Counted from the first letter of the stretch, positions 33,282-44,195 are shown. The stretch: DNA of 44,964 nt from Paludibacteraceae bacterium (GCA_017456885.1 JAFTIM010000018.1:1-44964), one strand, 5' to 3'. The notes: a model not told the origin generated them from the sequence alone. Numbers and translations: made by a program.

Positions 33282-34562
33282 ATGGAAAGAGACGAACTTA
33301 TTTTTAACATCATCCGTCGCGAAAAAGAGCGTCAGATGAAAGGTATCGAATTGATTGCCTCCGAAAATTTCGTAAGCGAACAAGTGTTGGAAGCAATGGG
33401 CTCCGTGCTTACTAACAAGTATGCAGAGGGTTATCCCGGCAAACGCTATTATGGAGGATGCGAAGTAGTTGACGAAAGCGAAACCATCGCCATTGAACGC
33501 ATCAAACAACTCTTCGGTGCCACATGGGCAAATGTGCAGCCACACTCGGGTGCGCAAGCCAATATGGCCGTATTTATGGCGTGCCTCAATGCCGGTGATA
33601 AATTTTTAGGGCTTAATCTCTCGCATGGTGGTCACCTCTCGCATGGTTCACCAGTCAATTTCTCGGGACTTATGTTTCAAGCCCTTGAATACAATGTTCG
33701 CGAAGAAGACGGATTGGTAGATTACGACCAATTGGAAAATGTAGCTCGCTCCGAGAAGCCAAAATTGATTATAGCGGGAGCCTCTGCTTATAGCCGCGAA
33801 TGGGACTATGCCCGCATTCGTAAAGTTGCCGATGAAATAGGAGCTATTTTTATGGTAGACATGGCTCATCCTGCAGGATTGATTGCAGCCGGTCTGCTCA
33901 ACAATCCTGTAAAATATGCACATATTGTAACTTCAACCACTCATAAAACGCTTCGCGGACCTCGCGGAGGTATCATCTTGATGGGTGAAGACTTCCCCAA
34001 CCCTTGGGGTAAAACCACACCAAAAGGCGAAATAAAAATGATGTCGGCATTGCTCGACTCGGCTGTATTCCCCGGTGTTCAAGGAGGTCCGTTGGAGCAT
34101 GTTATTGCAGCAAAAGCCGTTGCTTTTGGCGAAGCTTTGCAACCCGAGTACAAAGTTTATCAACAACAAGTTCAGAAAAATGCTGCAGCTATGGCAAAGG
34201 CTTTTGTCGAAAAAGGATACAAAATCATATCGGGCGGCACGGACAACCACTGTATGTTAGTCGATTTACGCACGAAATTCCCCGAATTGACGGGTAAGGT
34301 TGCCGAAAAAGCTTTAGTAGCAGCCGACATCACCACAAACAAAAACATGGTACCATTCGATAGCCGCAGCCCATTCCAAACATCAGGGTTACGTTTTGGG
34401 ACACCGGCCATCACAACTCGTGGATTGAAAGAAGCCGAAATGGATATTATCGTCGATTTAATCGACGATGTGCTATCCGCGCCCGAAGATGAAAAAAAAA
34501 TCAGAATGGTTCGTCAGAAAGTAAATGAAATGATGGCCAAATATCCTTTGTTTGCATGGTAA
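33282..34562 (+). CDS. glyA: Serine hydroxymethyltransferase
   Basis: 426 residues, normal length. It converts serine plus tetrahydrofolate to glycine and methylene-tetrahydrofolate. Family blocks: [11 protein letters not shown] near 22, [16 protein letters not shown] near 46, [14 protein letters not shown] near 85, [12 protein letters not shown] near 193 and the PLP lysine in [13 protein letters not shown] near 220. Its product and SerB's product meet in serine/glycine metabolism, although the two genes are 19 kb apart. It is transcribed alone, between tRNA-Met and a strong terminator. Confidence 0.97.
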   Translation: MERDELIFNIIRREKERQMKGIELIASENFVSEQVLEAMGSVLTNKYAEGYPGKRYYGGCEVVDESETIAIERIKQLFGATWANVQPHSGAQANMAVFMACLNAGDKFLGLNLSHGGHLSHGSPVNFSGLMFQALEYNVREEDGLVDYDQLENVARSEKPKLIIAGASAYSREWDYARIRKVADEIGAIFMVDMAHPAGLIAAGLLNNPVKYAHIVTSTTHKTLRGPRGGIILMGEDFPNPWGKTTPKGEIKMMSALLDSAVFPGVQGGPLEHVIAAKAVAFGEALQPEYKVYQQQVQKNAAAMAKAFVEKGYKIISGGTDNHCMLVDLRTKFPELTGKVAEKALVAADITTNKNMVPFDSRSPFQTSGLRFGTPAITTRGLKEAEMDIIVDLIDDVLSAPEDEKKIRMVRQKVNEMMAKYPLFAW

Positions 34563-34582
34563 AATTCTTTCAGAAAAAAATC

Positions 34583-34616
34583 AAAGGCTATTATCTGTTG
34601 ATAATAGCCTTTTTTA
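34583..34616. terminator. Terminator between glyA and the sialidase pseudogene
   Basis: 11-bp stem AGGCTATTATC (34585-34595) with GATAATAGCCT (34600-34610), then a T-run on the plus strand. The A-run on the other side gives T on the minus strand as well, so it may serve both convergent genes. Confidence 0.88.
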
Positions 34617-34632
34617 TTGCAAGGGAAAAGAT

Positions 34633-37600
34633 TTATTTCACTACAACTTTAAATACTTGCTCATTTGCACGAACAATATACATTCCTTGCGCGAAATTCA
34701 ACACCGACACACCATCACACGAACACGTTTTCAGCAAACGCCCCATTGTGTCAAACAGCTCTATCGATTTATTTTCCGTTGTTTCTATTACAATACGCGA
34801 ATCAGCGCCATACACATTTAGTGTAGGAGCAGTTTCCGTAAGTTGCAACTTTGTAGGATAAACCGATTCCAATGTCATATCTATAAAACTTCCTCTGTTG
34901 CTCACAATGGATTGATTAGGATTACCGCAGGGGTCGATGGACGACCAATCGGCTTTCACTCGAATTACATATTTTCCGGGAGTTAATGCTGGAACAACAA
35001 ACGACGGCATTGTTACATCTGTGGCAGATCCGGCCGAAACTCCGGATATAGGAGAAGATGCTCCCGCACTATTCACCCCCGTAGAGCCATTCCCATTTAT
35101 GTCATAGTAGGTAATAAGAAACCAACTCCGGATAAGTTTCCGACCCAACAGTAGTAGGCGTACCCGACGCATCAACTGCAGCTTCGAATGACACACTTTT
35201 ATCATAATCGATGTAACAATACAAATGTGTCCAATACATATTATAACACTTGACGACAGGTGTAATTGTTGTTGATTCATTAGCCGATACTTTCAAAGTT
35301 GGAGTTGCTTTTCGGAAATCAGAATAAATAGGACGCGAAGAATCGTCCGCAGTTGAAACCGGCATTGTAAAAGCATCTAATCCTCCATTAAAGGTTACCG
35401 AAATTATTTTTCTGTCGGTAGCCATATCCGTTTCGTGGCAATAATCTTTCAGCGTATAGGTTTCCGACGAGAAATCGCTATTGCGATACCCCTCTGCCAC
35501 CGTCATCGCCTTTAAAACAATTGTTTTTTCTGATTCAGACAGCGACACCGAAAAAGGACCTTCGTACAAATGGGAGCTAACCGTTGGCAATGTACCGTCG
35601 GTTGTATAATAAATTTTTGCTCCAGGAGTAGTCGATGTCATCGTTACCTCTACCGGCATTGCCTCTACGTATTCAGTTGTTACCGGCGATATAACCGGAG
35701 CAGCCGCAAGTTCTTTCTCCGGCTCCGGCAATGTATAAGTATCTTGTCCATCGGTCAACCAATTGAGCGAGAAATTTAAGAAATACATATAATAGTTTCC
35801 ACTTTCATAGTTTCCCTCAATAAATGCACCAATTGTACCATCGGGCAACATGCTTATTGATGAGTAAGCGGCACCTGTTTTACAGATACTTTTCCGAATC
35901 GGCCAAGTAGAACCCTCATCATAACTCACAAACACACAAACATTTTGGCGTGTCATTCCATAAGGAATTGTGTGCAGGATACGATTTTTATCATAACCAT
36001 CATTTTGCGATGTATAATAAAGAATATCGCCATTGCAACCCGGTTCTATCAATTCCGTCCATTGCTTAAGCCCTTGCCATGTCTGCCCACGGTCGGTAGA
36101 GATATTATAATAACGTGCCCCTTTGTTTTGATTACGAATACTTACCAACCAACTGCCATCGTTCAACTCGGTTATTTTCCCCTCATTGCCATTTGAAGAC
36201 ATACAGCACGAAGATACCTGCCAAGCTGTACCATTGTCCTCCGAATAAACAACATAGTTTGAGATGCCACCACTTGCTGTTTCACGAACAACACCAATAA
36301 AAGCTATTGTGCCATCGCTCATACGCATACCTCCACCCGACGAAATAAACATCGATTGCCAAGTGCTACGCGTAGCATCACTACAAGTACTTCCGTAAAG
36401 TTGGTTGGTAATATCCACTTTTTCAGTCCAAGTCAACCCATTATCAGGGCTTTTATTGATATACACATGCATTGGATTAGAAGCAGTCGCTCCAAAGAAA
36501 CCGGGTCCTCCTACGTAAATAGCCAAAAGCTCATTCTGGTTTCTTGTTTTTACCAAAGCAGCATCACCATAGCCGGCACCGTATCCTTGTCCTTCGGCTA
36601 TTGTTATCGGCTCTGCCCAATTTACACCTCCATCGGTACTTCTTCTAACCATCACACATCAATGTCTTCTGGCAAATCGGTTTGATTGTATTTACGTTTG
36701 TCTGTAGCGACAACAATAGAGCCATCGTGTGCAGTTACAATAGCAGGAATACGATAGTTTGTAGAGCTATAATCACCCGGGGCAAACAACAATTTCCGAC
36801 GGAGTAGAATTTCCCGCGAAGCCAACGTGGTCGAAGTTGTTAGTTTTGCCGTTACGACATTTCCTTCGGTTGCGGTTTCACTTATTTCATAAGTTACAAA
36901 CAAATAAGAAACGGTTGACGACAATGTTGCAGTCAAATCACAAGTTGTCATGCCGGAAGCATCGGGCGTTACCTCACAAACTTTTGTATAACCCGATACA
37001 TCACGCGGATCGAAAGCATTCGACGATGAGGAGTAAATTCTGATTTTCGACACATCGGCAATAGAGGTTGTCCCCGTCATATCCAATGTCAACGAAGATA
37101 TATCTACATTGGCAGGTTTCGTTATCGTCAACATGCGCTCGTAAAGATTACCTCTTCCCGTGTATTGATTGTCGGCAACGCATTCAAAACTATAACCTTC
37201 CATTGTAGCATCATGATTACCGCATAAATCTTTTAGTGCCTTCGATATTCGCAGGAGCAAAGTCATACGCAGCAACCAAGCCCTCTGTTGCAGGGTCAAT
37301 ATCATTGTTATTCATATCAGCCTGCACCTCTGCAGCAGATAATGCTTTTTTATAAAAACGCACATTGGCAAGTTCGCCATTCAAAAAATAAGAGATTGTA
37401 GAGGCATTTTGCATACCGGCACTGAGAATAACATCTACCGTATTCGTTACACTCCAATTGGTAATGGTAGCCGACTGCTCTGCCACACCATTCTCATACA
37501 TATAGCCGGTAGTATTATCTCGATTTATCACCAACGCAATATGAAATCAATTGCCCGTACCGCTTTTGGTAGTAGACCATTTCGAAATAGCATGTGTACC

Positions 37601-37907
37601 AGATGTATTGGGAGTATTGGTAGCCCAATCGCCATACGAAGAACTCTGCGCTCCCCACAATTCATATCCCGACTTTGAATTTGTTCCGGAGAAATCACGT
37701 TTTGCAATAAAACGTTGCTGATTTTCACTTCTGTACTCATTGTATTTTACCCATGTCGTAATGGTAAAACTCTCCGTTTCCGAAACATTAAAATCCGCAT
37801 GATGCGGGATTCTCACATACTGATTGGTTCCATTGAAGCTTAACGAAGTCGTGGGAGTAGCCTTCAGTAAAAAAGGAACACACAGCAAGCATAATAACTT
37901 TTTTCAT
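34633..37907 (-). pseudogene. Sialidase (GH33) with LamG-type and type IX sorting domains, five lesions
   Basis: Read with corrections this is one protein of about 1,090 residues: signal peptide, a LamG-type lectin domain (about 37840-37230), a sialidase N-terminal sandwich, a six-bladed propeller with YRIPA and several Asp boxes (STDGGVNW, SPDNGLTW, STDRGQTW) at about 36780-35750, a chitobiase-type C-terminal sandwich, and a type IX (Por) sorting domain (IELFDTMGRLLK, then GMYIVRANEQVFKVVVK). Lesions: one extra A in the start-proximal A-run (37899-37904); TGA replacing a Trp codon at 37547-37549; an extra A at 37231-37234; an extra TG near 36653-36658; an extra T near 35113-35117. Removing the five extra bases gives 3,270 nt, divisible by three. 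Five independent hits make a sequencing artefact unlikely. The intact form would release sialic acid at the cell surface. Confidence 0.85.
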
Positions 37908-37980
37908 AACTTAAAAATTTTAATAATTATTATGCCAAATATAATAAACTTTCTTTATTTTATAAAAACAAGAAAAAAGT

Positions 37981-38661
37981 TTACCTGTTTTTTATATAAA
38001 ACAGCAAAGAAAGGAAAAGATACCAAACGATAGAATAGCACAATCCTGCAATTCCAAAAGAGATGATTAAGGCAAGGACTCCTGCCAAGAAAATAATTTG
38101 TTGATAAGCATCATGCCATTTCAGCGATTTTATTTTAAAAGAGAACATAGGCAGTTCGCATACCAAAAGAAAACTCGACACAAGACAGCAAGCAAACACT
38201 CCCCATAAAAATACAAGACTCGACATTTCGTGATATTCAAATGCCAATGCTACCCAAAACAAGGCATTTGCCGGAGTTGCCAAACCTATAAAAGAGGAGG
38301 TTTGACGCTCATCGATATTAAACTTTGCCAAACGCAACGCCGAGAAAAGTGTTATAACAAATGCAACATAAGGAATTAACACAAATGTTTCGGACAAAGG
38401 TTTCAGCAACGAATAAGCCACCATACCCGGCACCATGCCGAAACTCACCACATCGGCAAGCGAATCCAACTCTTTCCCCATCGGAGAATAGGCTTTCAGC
38501 CACCGAGCCGACAATCCGTCAAAAAAGTCAAAAACAGCCGACAAAAGCACAAACAATAAAGTCAACTTATAATCAGCCTCGTAAGCCGAAATCGTTGCCA
38601 ATATACCTGAAAAAAGATTTAAACAGGTTATCGAATTTGGAATATGTTTTTTTAAGCCCAT
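37981..38661 (-). CDS. pssA: CDP-diacylglycerol--serine O-phosphatidyltransferase
   Basis: 226 residues with about six to eight membrane segments. It makes phosphatidylserine, the precursor of phosphatidylethanolamine. The CDP-alcohol phosphotransferase motif is complete, with spacing D-G-x2-A-R-x8-G-x3-D-x3-D: DGLSAR near residue 47, then G, D and D to about 67. The start lies 3 bases after the rnfA stop, so it is the last gene of the rnf transcript or close to it. No decarboxylase (psd) is in the window. Confidence 0.92.
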   Translation of the reverse strand: MGLKKHIPNSITCLNLFSGILATISAYEADYKLTLLFVLLSAVFDFFDGLSARWLKAYSPMGKELDSLADVVSFGMVPGMVAYSLLKPLSETFVLIPYVAFVITLFSALRLAKFNIDERQTSSFIGLATPANALFWVALAFEYHEMSSLVFLWGVFACCLVSSFLLVCELPMFSFKIKSLKWHDAYQQIIFLAGVLALIISFGIAGLCYSIVWYLFLSLLFYIKNR

Positions 38662-38664
38662 CTT

Positions 38665-39246
38665 TTAAATCGCCACAATACCCGAAAATCCCATAAATGC
38701 CATTGCTAAAATGCCTGCTGCTATTAAAGCAATAGGCGTTCCTTCCATGCTTTTAGGCAATTTTACCATCGACAGTTGTTCGCGAATACCCGCAAACAAA
38801 ATCAAGGCCAACCCAAAACCGATGGCTGTAGATATTGCAAACACCACACTTTCCAACAACGTAAAGTTTTTTTGTATGACCATGATGGCAACTCCTAAAA
38901 TGGTACAATTTGTCGTAATCAAAGGCAAAAAGACACCTAATGCCTGATAAAGTGCAGGCGACACTTTCTTCAACACGATTTCCACCAATTGTACAAGAAA
39001 GGCGATAACTAAAATGAATGAAATTGTTTGTAAATATTCAATGCCAAGAGGCTCCAATGCATACTTTTGCAGCAAAAAAGTTACAATCGTGGCTATGGTC
39101 ATCACAAAGGCAACTGCACCCGACATACCTATCGCCGTATCTATCTTTTTCGACACGCCCAAAAAAGGACATATTCCAAGAAATTGAGATAAAACGATGT
39201 TATTTACAAATACTGCTACTACAAATATTACAAGATAATGTGCCAT
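38665..39246 (-). CDS. rnfA: Rnf complex subunit A
   Basis: 193 residues, six membrane segments, normal length. [19 protein letters not shown] near 15 with the conserved Cys, and [11 protein letters not shown] near 110 with the second Cys, are the residues that hold the membrane [2Fe-2S] cluster shared with RnfE. These motifs also occur in NqrE, but the neighbouring rnfB makes this Rnf. Gap to rnfE 13 bases, to pssA 3 bases. Confidence 0.95.
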   Translation of the reverse strand: MAHYLVIFVVAVFVNNIVLSQFLGICPFLGVSKKIDTAIGMSGAVAFVMTIATIVTFLLQKYALEPLGIEYLQTISFILVIAFLVQLVEIVLKKVSPALYQALGVFLPLITTNCTILGVAIMVIQKNFTLLESVVFAISTAIGFGLALILFAGIREQLSMVKLPKSMEGTPIALIAAGILAMAFMGFSGIVAI

Positions 39247-39259
39247 GATTACGATAAAT

Positions 39260-39847
39260 TTATTTTGTTCTTAATTTATTGACTATTGCAACCAAAAATC
39301 CTAGTGCGATGAATGCGCCCGGTGCCAAAACAAAAACCAATGTTCCATAACTTTCAAGATAAACGGCATAGTTAAAAATACGTCCCGTACCAAGCAATTC
39401 GCGCATAGCGCCAAGCAGCGTCAATGCCAATGTAAAGCCCAAACCGTTGCCCAAGCCATCAATAGCCGACAACCAAACATTGTTTTTTGCAGCAAAAGAT
39501 TCGGCACGCCCCAACACAATGCAATTAACCACAATCAAAGGAATGAACAACCCCAATGTGGCATAGATAGATGGAAGATAGGCTTTCATACACAACTCCA
39601 ATATAGATACAAACGTTGCAATAATCACAATATAGCAAGGAATATGCACCTTATCGGGGATAAGATTTTTTAGCAGAGAAATCACCATATTGGAGCAAAT
39701 CAAAACGAATGCGGTGGCAAGTCCCATACTCATACCGTTAATTGCAGAGGATGTCGTGCCTAAGGTAGGACACATACCCAACAGCAAAATAAACGTCGGA
39801 TTTTCTTTAATGAATCCATTCAAAAAAACTTTTATGCTATTCTTCAT
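39260..39847 (-). CDS. rnfE: Rnf complex subunit E
   Basis: 195 residues, about six membrane segments. It is the sister of RnfA, with matching Cys blocks [14 protein letters not shown] near 22 and [13 protein letters not shown] near 105. It forms with RnfA the membrane core through which electrons pass during ion pumping. Its start overlaps the rnfG end by 11 bases. Confidence 0.95.
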   Translation of the reverse strand: MKNSIKVFLNGFIKENPTFILLLGMCPTLGTTSSAINGMSMGLATAFVLICSNMVISLLKNLIPDKVHIPCYIVIIATFVSILELCMKAYLPSIYATLGLFIPLIVVNCIVLGRAESFAAKNNVWLSAIDGLGNGLGFTLALTLLGAMRELLGTGRIFNYAVYLESYGTLVFVLAPGAFIALGFLVAIVNKLRTK

Positions 39848-40562
39848 TGCAATCTCCTCCTATAATTTCTTCAACATTATTTACTATAGTGTCATTTTCG
39901 GATTCCATGGTCGAAGCTGACGATGTACTATCCCACTCTATCTCTTTATTCACAGCCTTAAAAGCCCTATTGATTGCATCTAAAAAAGCACGAGAGCTGA
40001 TTGTCGCTGCCGTAATAGCGTCTATTGATCCTCCATCTTTGCTTACCGACAAAGGCACTGCTGCACTTTTACCGATTACCGAACTTTGGCGGGCTGTTGA
40101 TGCCACCTGAAAATGGAACAGTATTTCAACAAGACTTTTTTTGCTTTCTGTTTGCGGTTTAAACCAATCCACCATCTTCGTCCCAAGCCCGGGTGTTTCT
40201 TTCTGATTTAATACGGAATAATTGATAATCCTGTTGTCGGCATCAAAACCTACAATCAGATTGATTTCTCCGTTAAAACCATCTTTCGAGAAAGTTTCCA
40301 CAGCTACACCCATTTCCTTATCACCGATAAAAGCACGGTACACCGTCAGCGAATCATCATCTACCAACACCTTTTCCGTTTCTATCCGCACTCCATCAAA
40401 AGGCAATACTTCGGCTATCGCACTTGCTCGCTTTTCGGCATCGGATGCCTCTATGCGTTGTTTTGTCAAATCGAAGAAAAGCGAGAGCAACAATGCCGCC
40501 AATATACATATCACGGTTAAAACAACCGCCATATTTCTAAAATTTGATGTTAATTTTTTCAT
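39837..40562 (-). CDS. rnfG: Rnf complex subunit G (covalent FMN)
   Basis: 241 residues. One N-terminal membrane helix (MAVVLTVICILAALLLSLFF) is followed by a periplasmic FMN-binding domain. The flavin-attachment motif near residue 180 reads DAITAATISSRAF, where the Thr in AATIS should carry FMN via phosphoester linkage. GTKMVDW near 127 fits the family. The C-terminal 30 residues are acidic and variable. Overlaps rnfD by 4 bases. Confidence 0.93.
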   Translation of the reverse strand: MKKLTSNFRNMAVVLTVICILAALLLSLFFDLTKQRIEASDAEKRASAIAEVLPFDGVRIETEKVLVDDDSLTVYRAFIGDKEMGVAVETFSKDGFNGEINLIVGFDADNRIINYSVLNQKETPGLGTKMVDWFKPQTESKKSLVEILFHFQVASTARQSSVIGKSAAVPLSVSKDGGSIDAITAATISSRAFLDAINRAFKAVNKEIEWDSTSSASTMESENDTIVNNVEEIIGGDCNEE

Positions 40563-41530
40563 TTCTTTGTTACCCTCCCAAATCGTTTTGGTTTTACATA
40601 TTTATTGATAATCGGTGTAAAAGCATTCATAATAAGAATCGCAAACGACATACCTTCGGGATATACACCCCAAACACGGATTATCATTGTAATTATACCT
40701 ATAAAAAATCCATATATCAACATGCCACGATGTGTCATCGGTGAGGTTACATAGTCGGTTGCCATAAATATGGCTCCAAGCATCATACCTCCCGACAACA
40801 AATACACATGCGGCAAAGGATATACCGTCGGGTCTATTCCGTACAAAATAGCGGAAAAAGCCGCCACTGTAAGCAGAATACTTACCGGAATATGCCATGT
40901 AATTACTTTTGTAGCCAATAAATAAATGCCACCAACAAGCAATGCCAATGCCGATATTTCACCCAAAGAGCCGGGGGTGTTTGCCAAAAACATATTCAAC
41001 ACGTCAGGCAGCTCGTTCAATTTTCCTCCCTTAATCAATGACAATGGGGTTGCCATTGTTTCTGCATCTAAATAAGAAGATGCCCAACCCAACGGGCGAG
41101 GCCATGTAGTCATTTGCACAGGAAACGAGAAGAGCAGAAACACACGTCCCACCAAAGCCGGATTAAACGGATTGTTGCCAAGACCTCCAAAACACATTTT
41201 ACCAATGCCTATTGCAACTGCCGAACCTATTACCACTATCCACCAAGGCAAATTCGAAGGAAGATTGAACGACAAGAGCAAACCCGTCAGCAATGCAGAA
41301 TAGTTATTGATTGTACATTTCCCTTTCAGCAAAAATCGCTGTATCAAATATTCAAACAACACGCAAGAAGCCATTGCCGTAAGACTTACTACCAAAGCCC
41401 CCACCCCAAAAGAATAGAGGGCTACGGCATAAGCAGGCAACAAAGCCACAATCACTCTCACCATATTTTTTGCCACCGAATCGCCACTATGCACATGAGG
41501 CGACGGAGCTACTTTTAATAAATTATCCAT
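40559..41530 (-). CDS. rnfD: Rnf complex subunit D (covalent FMN)
   Basis: 323 residues with about nine membrane segments. The start VAPSPHVHSGDSVAKNM is the family start, and CFGGLGNNPFNPALVGR near 134 is conserved. The motif ATDYVTSPMTHRG near 255 holds the Thr that carries FMN. It pairs with RnfG in electron transfer across the membrane. Gap to rnfC 12 bases. Confidence 0.95.
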   Translation of the reverse strand: MDNLLKVAPSPHVHSGDSVAKNMVRVIVALLPAYAVALYSFGVGALVVSLTAMASCVLFEYLIQRFLLKGKCTINNYSALLTGLLLSFNLPSNLPWWIVVIGSAVAIGIGKMCFGGLGNNPFNPALVGRVFLLFSFPVQMTTWPRPLGWASSYLDAETMATPLSLIKGGKLNELPDVLNMFLANTPGSLGEISALALLVGGIYLLATKVITWHIPVSILLTVAAFSAILYGIDPTVYPLPHVYLLSGGMMLGAIFMATDYVTSPMTHRGMLIYGFFIGIITMIIRVWGVYPEGMSFAILIMNAFTPIINKYVKPKRFGRVTKK

Positions 41531-41542
41531 TTCTATTGTTTT

Positions 41543-42877
41543 TTATTTTTTTGCAGAACGTTCACGCATAATTCTCATAACCGTTGACTTTCCATAGCGT
41601 ATGTAGTCAAGCAACGGACGATGAGCAGGGCAGGTAAAACTGCAAGAGCCACATTCCAAACAATCGTACACGGCTTCTTGCTCGGCCTCTTGCCACATTT
41701 TTTTCTCCACCAAATTCATCAACAAATAGGGTTGAAGTCCCATACAACAAACCGAAACACATTTGCCGCAACGAATACAATTATCCATTTCAACCCGCTC
41801 GGAGAGTGCCTCCGGCATCAGCAAAATACCCGAAGAGCCTTTTTGTATCGGAGCATCGACATTTACCACAGCACGCCCCATCATCGGACCTCCGGCTATC
41901 ACCTTCCCCGTATTTTCGGGCATACCGCCTGCAAACGCTATCAACGCACTCATAGGCGTACCGATTCGTACCAATACGTTTTTCGGTTGTGCCAACGACT
42001 GCCCCGTAACCGTTACAATTCGCTCTACCAATGGTTTGTTTTTCACAATGGTCTCGTAAACAGCATAAGCGGTTCCCACGTTTTGAACGATGGCACCAAC
42101 CTCGATAGGCAATGCACCCGATGGCACCTGACGACCTATCAACGCATCTATCAACTGTTTTTCGCTACCCTGCGGGTATTTCATTCTCAAAGGGCAGATT
42201 TCGATTCCTATCAACTTCGAGGCTTTTTCTTGCAACAACTTTATGGCATCTTTTTTATTGTTCTCGATACCTATCATTGCACGATTGACCTTGGCGGCAC
42301 GCATCAACAATTGAACGCCAATCAAAACCTCATCGGCATGTTCCAACATCAAAGCATGATCGCTCGTAAGATAAGGTTCACACTCTACGGCATTGATTAT
42401 CAACACTTCGGCTACCTTACCCGGAGGCGGCATCAACTTAACATGAGTAGGAAATGTAGCACCACCCATGCCCACAATGCCCGCATCTTTTATTTTTGCG
42501 ATAATCTCTTCGGAAGAAAGGTTAAACGTGCGTTTGAAATCACCCTTCAAATCCACGTTCTCTTCCCATTCGTCGCCTTCCACATCAATCACAACTACTT
42601 GGCGGCGGTTACCCGAAGCATCGGGCTCGTTATCTATTTTTGCAACAGTGCCCGACACCGACGAATGTACATTAGCAGAAACAAAGCCTGTGGCTTGTGC
42701 TATCAAAGTGCCAGCTTTCACCTTATCGCCCTTGGCAACAACAACCGTAGCAGGCGCTCCGATGTGTTGAGCAACGGGAATCGACACCTGCAAGGGGAGC
42801 GGCATTACCTCTATGGCTACTCCTGCCGAAAGTTTCGCATCGTTAGGGTGTATTCCTCCTATTTTAAATGTTCTCAT
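41543..42877 (-). CDS. rnfC: Rnf complex subunit C (NADH/flavin and Fe-S)
   Basis: 444 residues from the ATG at 42877, where MRTFKIGGIHPNDAKLS is the family start. A longer frame to 43024 runs into rnfB. Nuo51-like NADH/FMN domain with GMGGATFPTHVK near 140 and NAVECEPYLTSDH near 165. Two [4Fe-4S] motifs lie near the end: CIRCGKCVSVC near 370 and CLECGSCSFTC near 409. It is the site of NAD+ reduction on the cytoplasmic side. Confidence 0.95.
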   Translation of the reverse strand: MRTFKIGGIHPNDAKLSAGVAIEVMPLPLQVSIPVAQHIGAPATVVVAKGDKVKAGTLIAQATGFVSANVHSSVSGTVAKIDNEPDASGNRRQVVVIDVEGDEWEENVDLKGDFKRTFNLSSEEIIAKIKDAGIVGMGGATFPTHVKLMPPPGKVAEVLIINAVECEPYLTSDHALMLEHADEVLIGVQLLMRAAKVNRAMIGIENNKKDAIKLLQEKASKLIGIEICPLRMKYPQGSEKQLIDALIGRQVPSGALPIEVGAIVQNVGTAYAVYETIVKNKPLVERIVTVTGQSLAQPKNVLVRIGTPMSALIAFAGGMPENTGKVIAGGPMMGRAVVNVDAPIQKGSSGILLMPEALSERVEMDNCIRCGKCVSVCCMGLQPYLLMNLVEKKMWQEAEQEAVYDCLECGSCSFTCPAHRPLLDYIRYGKSTVMRIMRERSAKK

Positions 42878-42903
42878 AAGCAAACTATTTTGTATTCTTG
42901 TTA

Positions 42904-43737
42904 TCAAACTTGTTCGGAAACCTCTTTTTTCGGCGGAAAATTTTTCTCCACAATGGCATGAGTAGGGCAAACCGCCACACACTTCCGACACAAACGACAT
43001 TTTGTAAAATCGATATATGCACAATTGTTTTCCACCGTAATTGCCTCAAACGGACATTCCTTCTGACACTTCATGCAACCAATACACCCCACGGAACAAG
43101 CCTTGCGGGTAACAACTCCTTTGTCCTTATTGACACAACCGACGTAAATGCGACGCGACTTCGGCCCTTTCTTACGCAATTCGATAATGTTTTTAGGGCA
43201 GGCCTTGACACAAGCTCCGCATGCCGTACATTTATCGTCGTCCACCACGGGCAACCCGTCGGCACCCATTGCGATAGCACCAAACTGGCACGCCCCGACA
43301 CAATCGCCCAATCCGAAGCAACCGAACGAGCAGCCCGTTTCTCCCGCATAGAGAGCAGAAGCTATGGCACAACTTTTGGCACCATCGTAGCGGTTCGTTT
43401 TTGCTCGATGTTCACACGAGCCTTGGCAGCGAACGACAGCGACCATCGGGTCGGCAGCCGACACCTCGGCTCCGAGAATGGCAGCCACCTTGTTCATCAC
43501 AGCACTTCCTCCCACAGGACAGAGTTTCCCCTCCAACGAGCGTACGCAAGCATCGGCAAAGCCCCGACAGCCAGGGTAACCGCACCCACCGCAATTTGCA
43601 CCCGGCAACACCGCCTCTATTTCGTCGATGCGGGCATCTTCCTCTACTTTGAATTTTTGTGCGGCAAAATACAATATCGTTGCCGAAAAAATTCCCACCA
43701 CTCCTAATACGATTACGGAAATAAGTATGATATTCAT
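42904..43737 (-). CDS. rnfB: Rnf complex subunit B (ferredoxin entry)
   Basis: 277 residues. An N-terminal membrane helix is followed by the 4Fe-4S domain ANCGGCGYPGCRGFADAC near 47 and a string of ferredoxin-type Cys groups: CFGLGDCVGAC, CTACGACVKAC, CIGCMKCQKEC and CRLCRKCVAVC. It accepts electrons from reduced ferredoxin, here probably supplied by KorAB. Its start overlaps the rseC-like gene by 4 bases. Confidence 0.95.
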   Translation of the reverse strand: MNIILISVIVLGVVGIFSATILYFAAQKFKVEEDARIDEIEAVLPGANCGGCGYPGCRGFADACVRSLEGKLCPVGGSAVMNKVAAILGAEVSAADPMVAVVRCQGSCEHRAKTNRYDGAKSCAIASALYAGETGCSFGCFGLGDCVGACQFGAIAMGADGLPVVDDDKCTACGACVKACPKNIIELRKKGPKSRRIYVGCVNKDKGVVTRKACSVGCIGCMKCQKECPFEAITVENNCAYIDFTKCRLCRKCVAVCPTHAIVEKNFPPKKEVSEQV

Positions 43738-44156
43738 AATTCCTTTTTAAGTTTTGTTAGTTCAAATGTAAATTTCTTTTTAAATTTATCTTTCAAAAAA
43801 TACAAGATACCGTAATAGATTGCCACCGACAGCAACGACACTGCGCCTGCCAACGCCTCCTCTACGCCAGAAAAAAGCATTATGCACAACATTGCGCACA
43901 ACAGCATCAGAGGAAGCAGATAGGCATAAAAAACAGCTTTCAGACCCAACGACTGTTGACCTAAAAGCCGGACAAACTCTCCCTCTTCATAATGCTCTGC
44001 AGTGGCACGCGCCTCTACGATTTTATCTTTTTTGTCGGAAGCCGTACACGCCGAACGCACCTGACAAGCAGCACATGCCGAAAATTGTTCTATGCGAACA
44101 AAGCATCTGCCACCTTCTATTCTCACAATTTGACCTACATGCTCTACTACCGACAT
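43734..44156 (-). CDS. RseC/SoxR-reducing-system family protein
   Basis: 140 residues. The N-terminal 70 residues carry a Cys cluster (CAACQVRSACTAS near 28), followed by two membrane helices (AVFYAYLLPLMLLCAMLCIML and AVSLLSVAIYYGILYFL). This RseC_MucC-type protein leads the rnf operon in many Bacteroidota. In enterobacteria RseC acts in keeping SoxR reduced together with Rnf/Rsx, so a redox link to the complex is reasonable. ATGA overlap with rnfB indicates coupled translation. Confidence 0.9.
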   Translation of the reverse strand: MSVVEHVGQIVRIEGGRCFVRIEQFSACAACQVRSACTASDKKDKIVEARATAEHYEEGEFVRLLGQQSLGLKAVFYAYLLPLMLLCAMLCIMLFSGVEEALAGAVSLLSVAIYYGILYFLKDKFKKKFTFELTKLKKEL

Positions 44157-44179
44157 CGTTTTTGCATACTATATACTTG

Positions 44180-44195
44180 CAAAAGTACAAAAATA
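44180..44195 (-). promoter_or_regulatory. -7 boxes of the rnf operon
   Basis: TACTTTTG (44187-44180) and TATTTTTG (44195-44188) lie back to back on the minus strand, 24 to 40 bases before the first ATG. Either could serve. No TTG sits at the exact -33 distance. Confidence 0.4.

Noticed and set aside
34633-37888. Sialidase region as several separate small genes
   Set aside because: The pieces join end to end into one known domain order, with total length divisible by three after correction. The individual starts lack promoters or signals.
41621-42961. Open frame of 446 codons on the plus strand opposite rnfC
   Set aside because: Shadow of rnfC. Composition (many His, Arg, Tyr, Ser) is not protein-like and there is no start context.
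42878-43024. Longer N-terminus for rnfC starting at 43024
   Set aside because: It overlaps rnfB, and the extra residues are out of keeping with the conserved family start at 42877.
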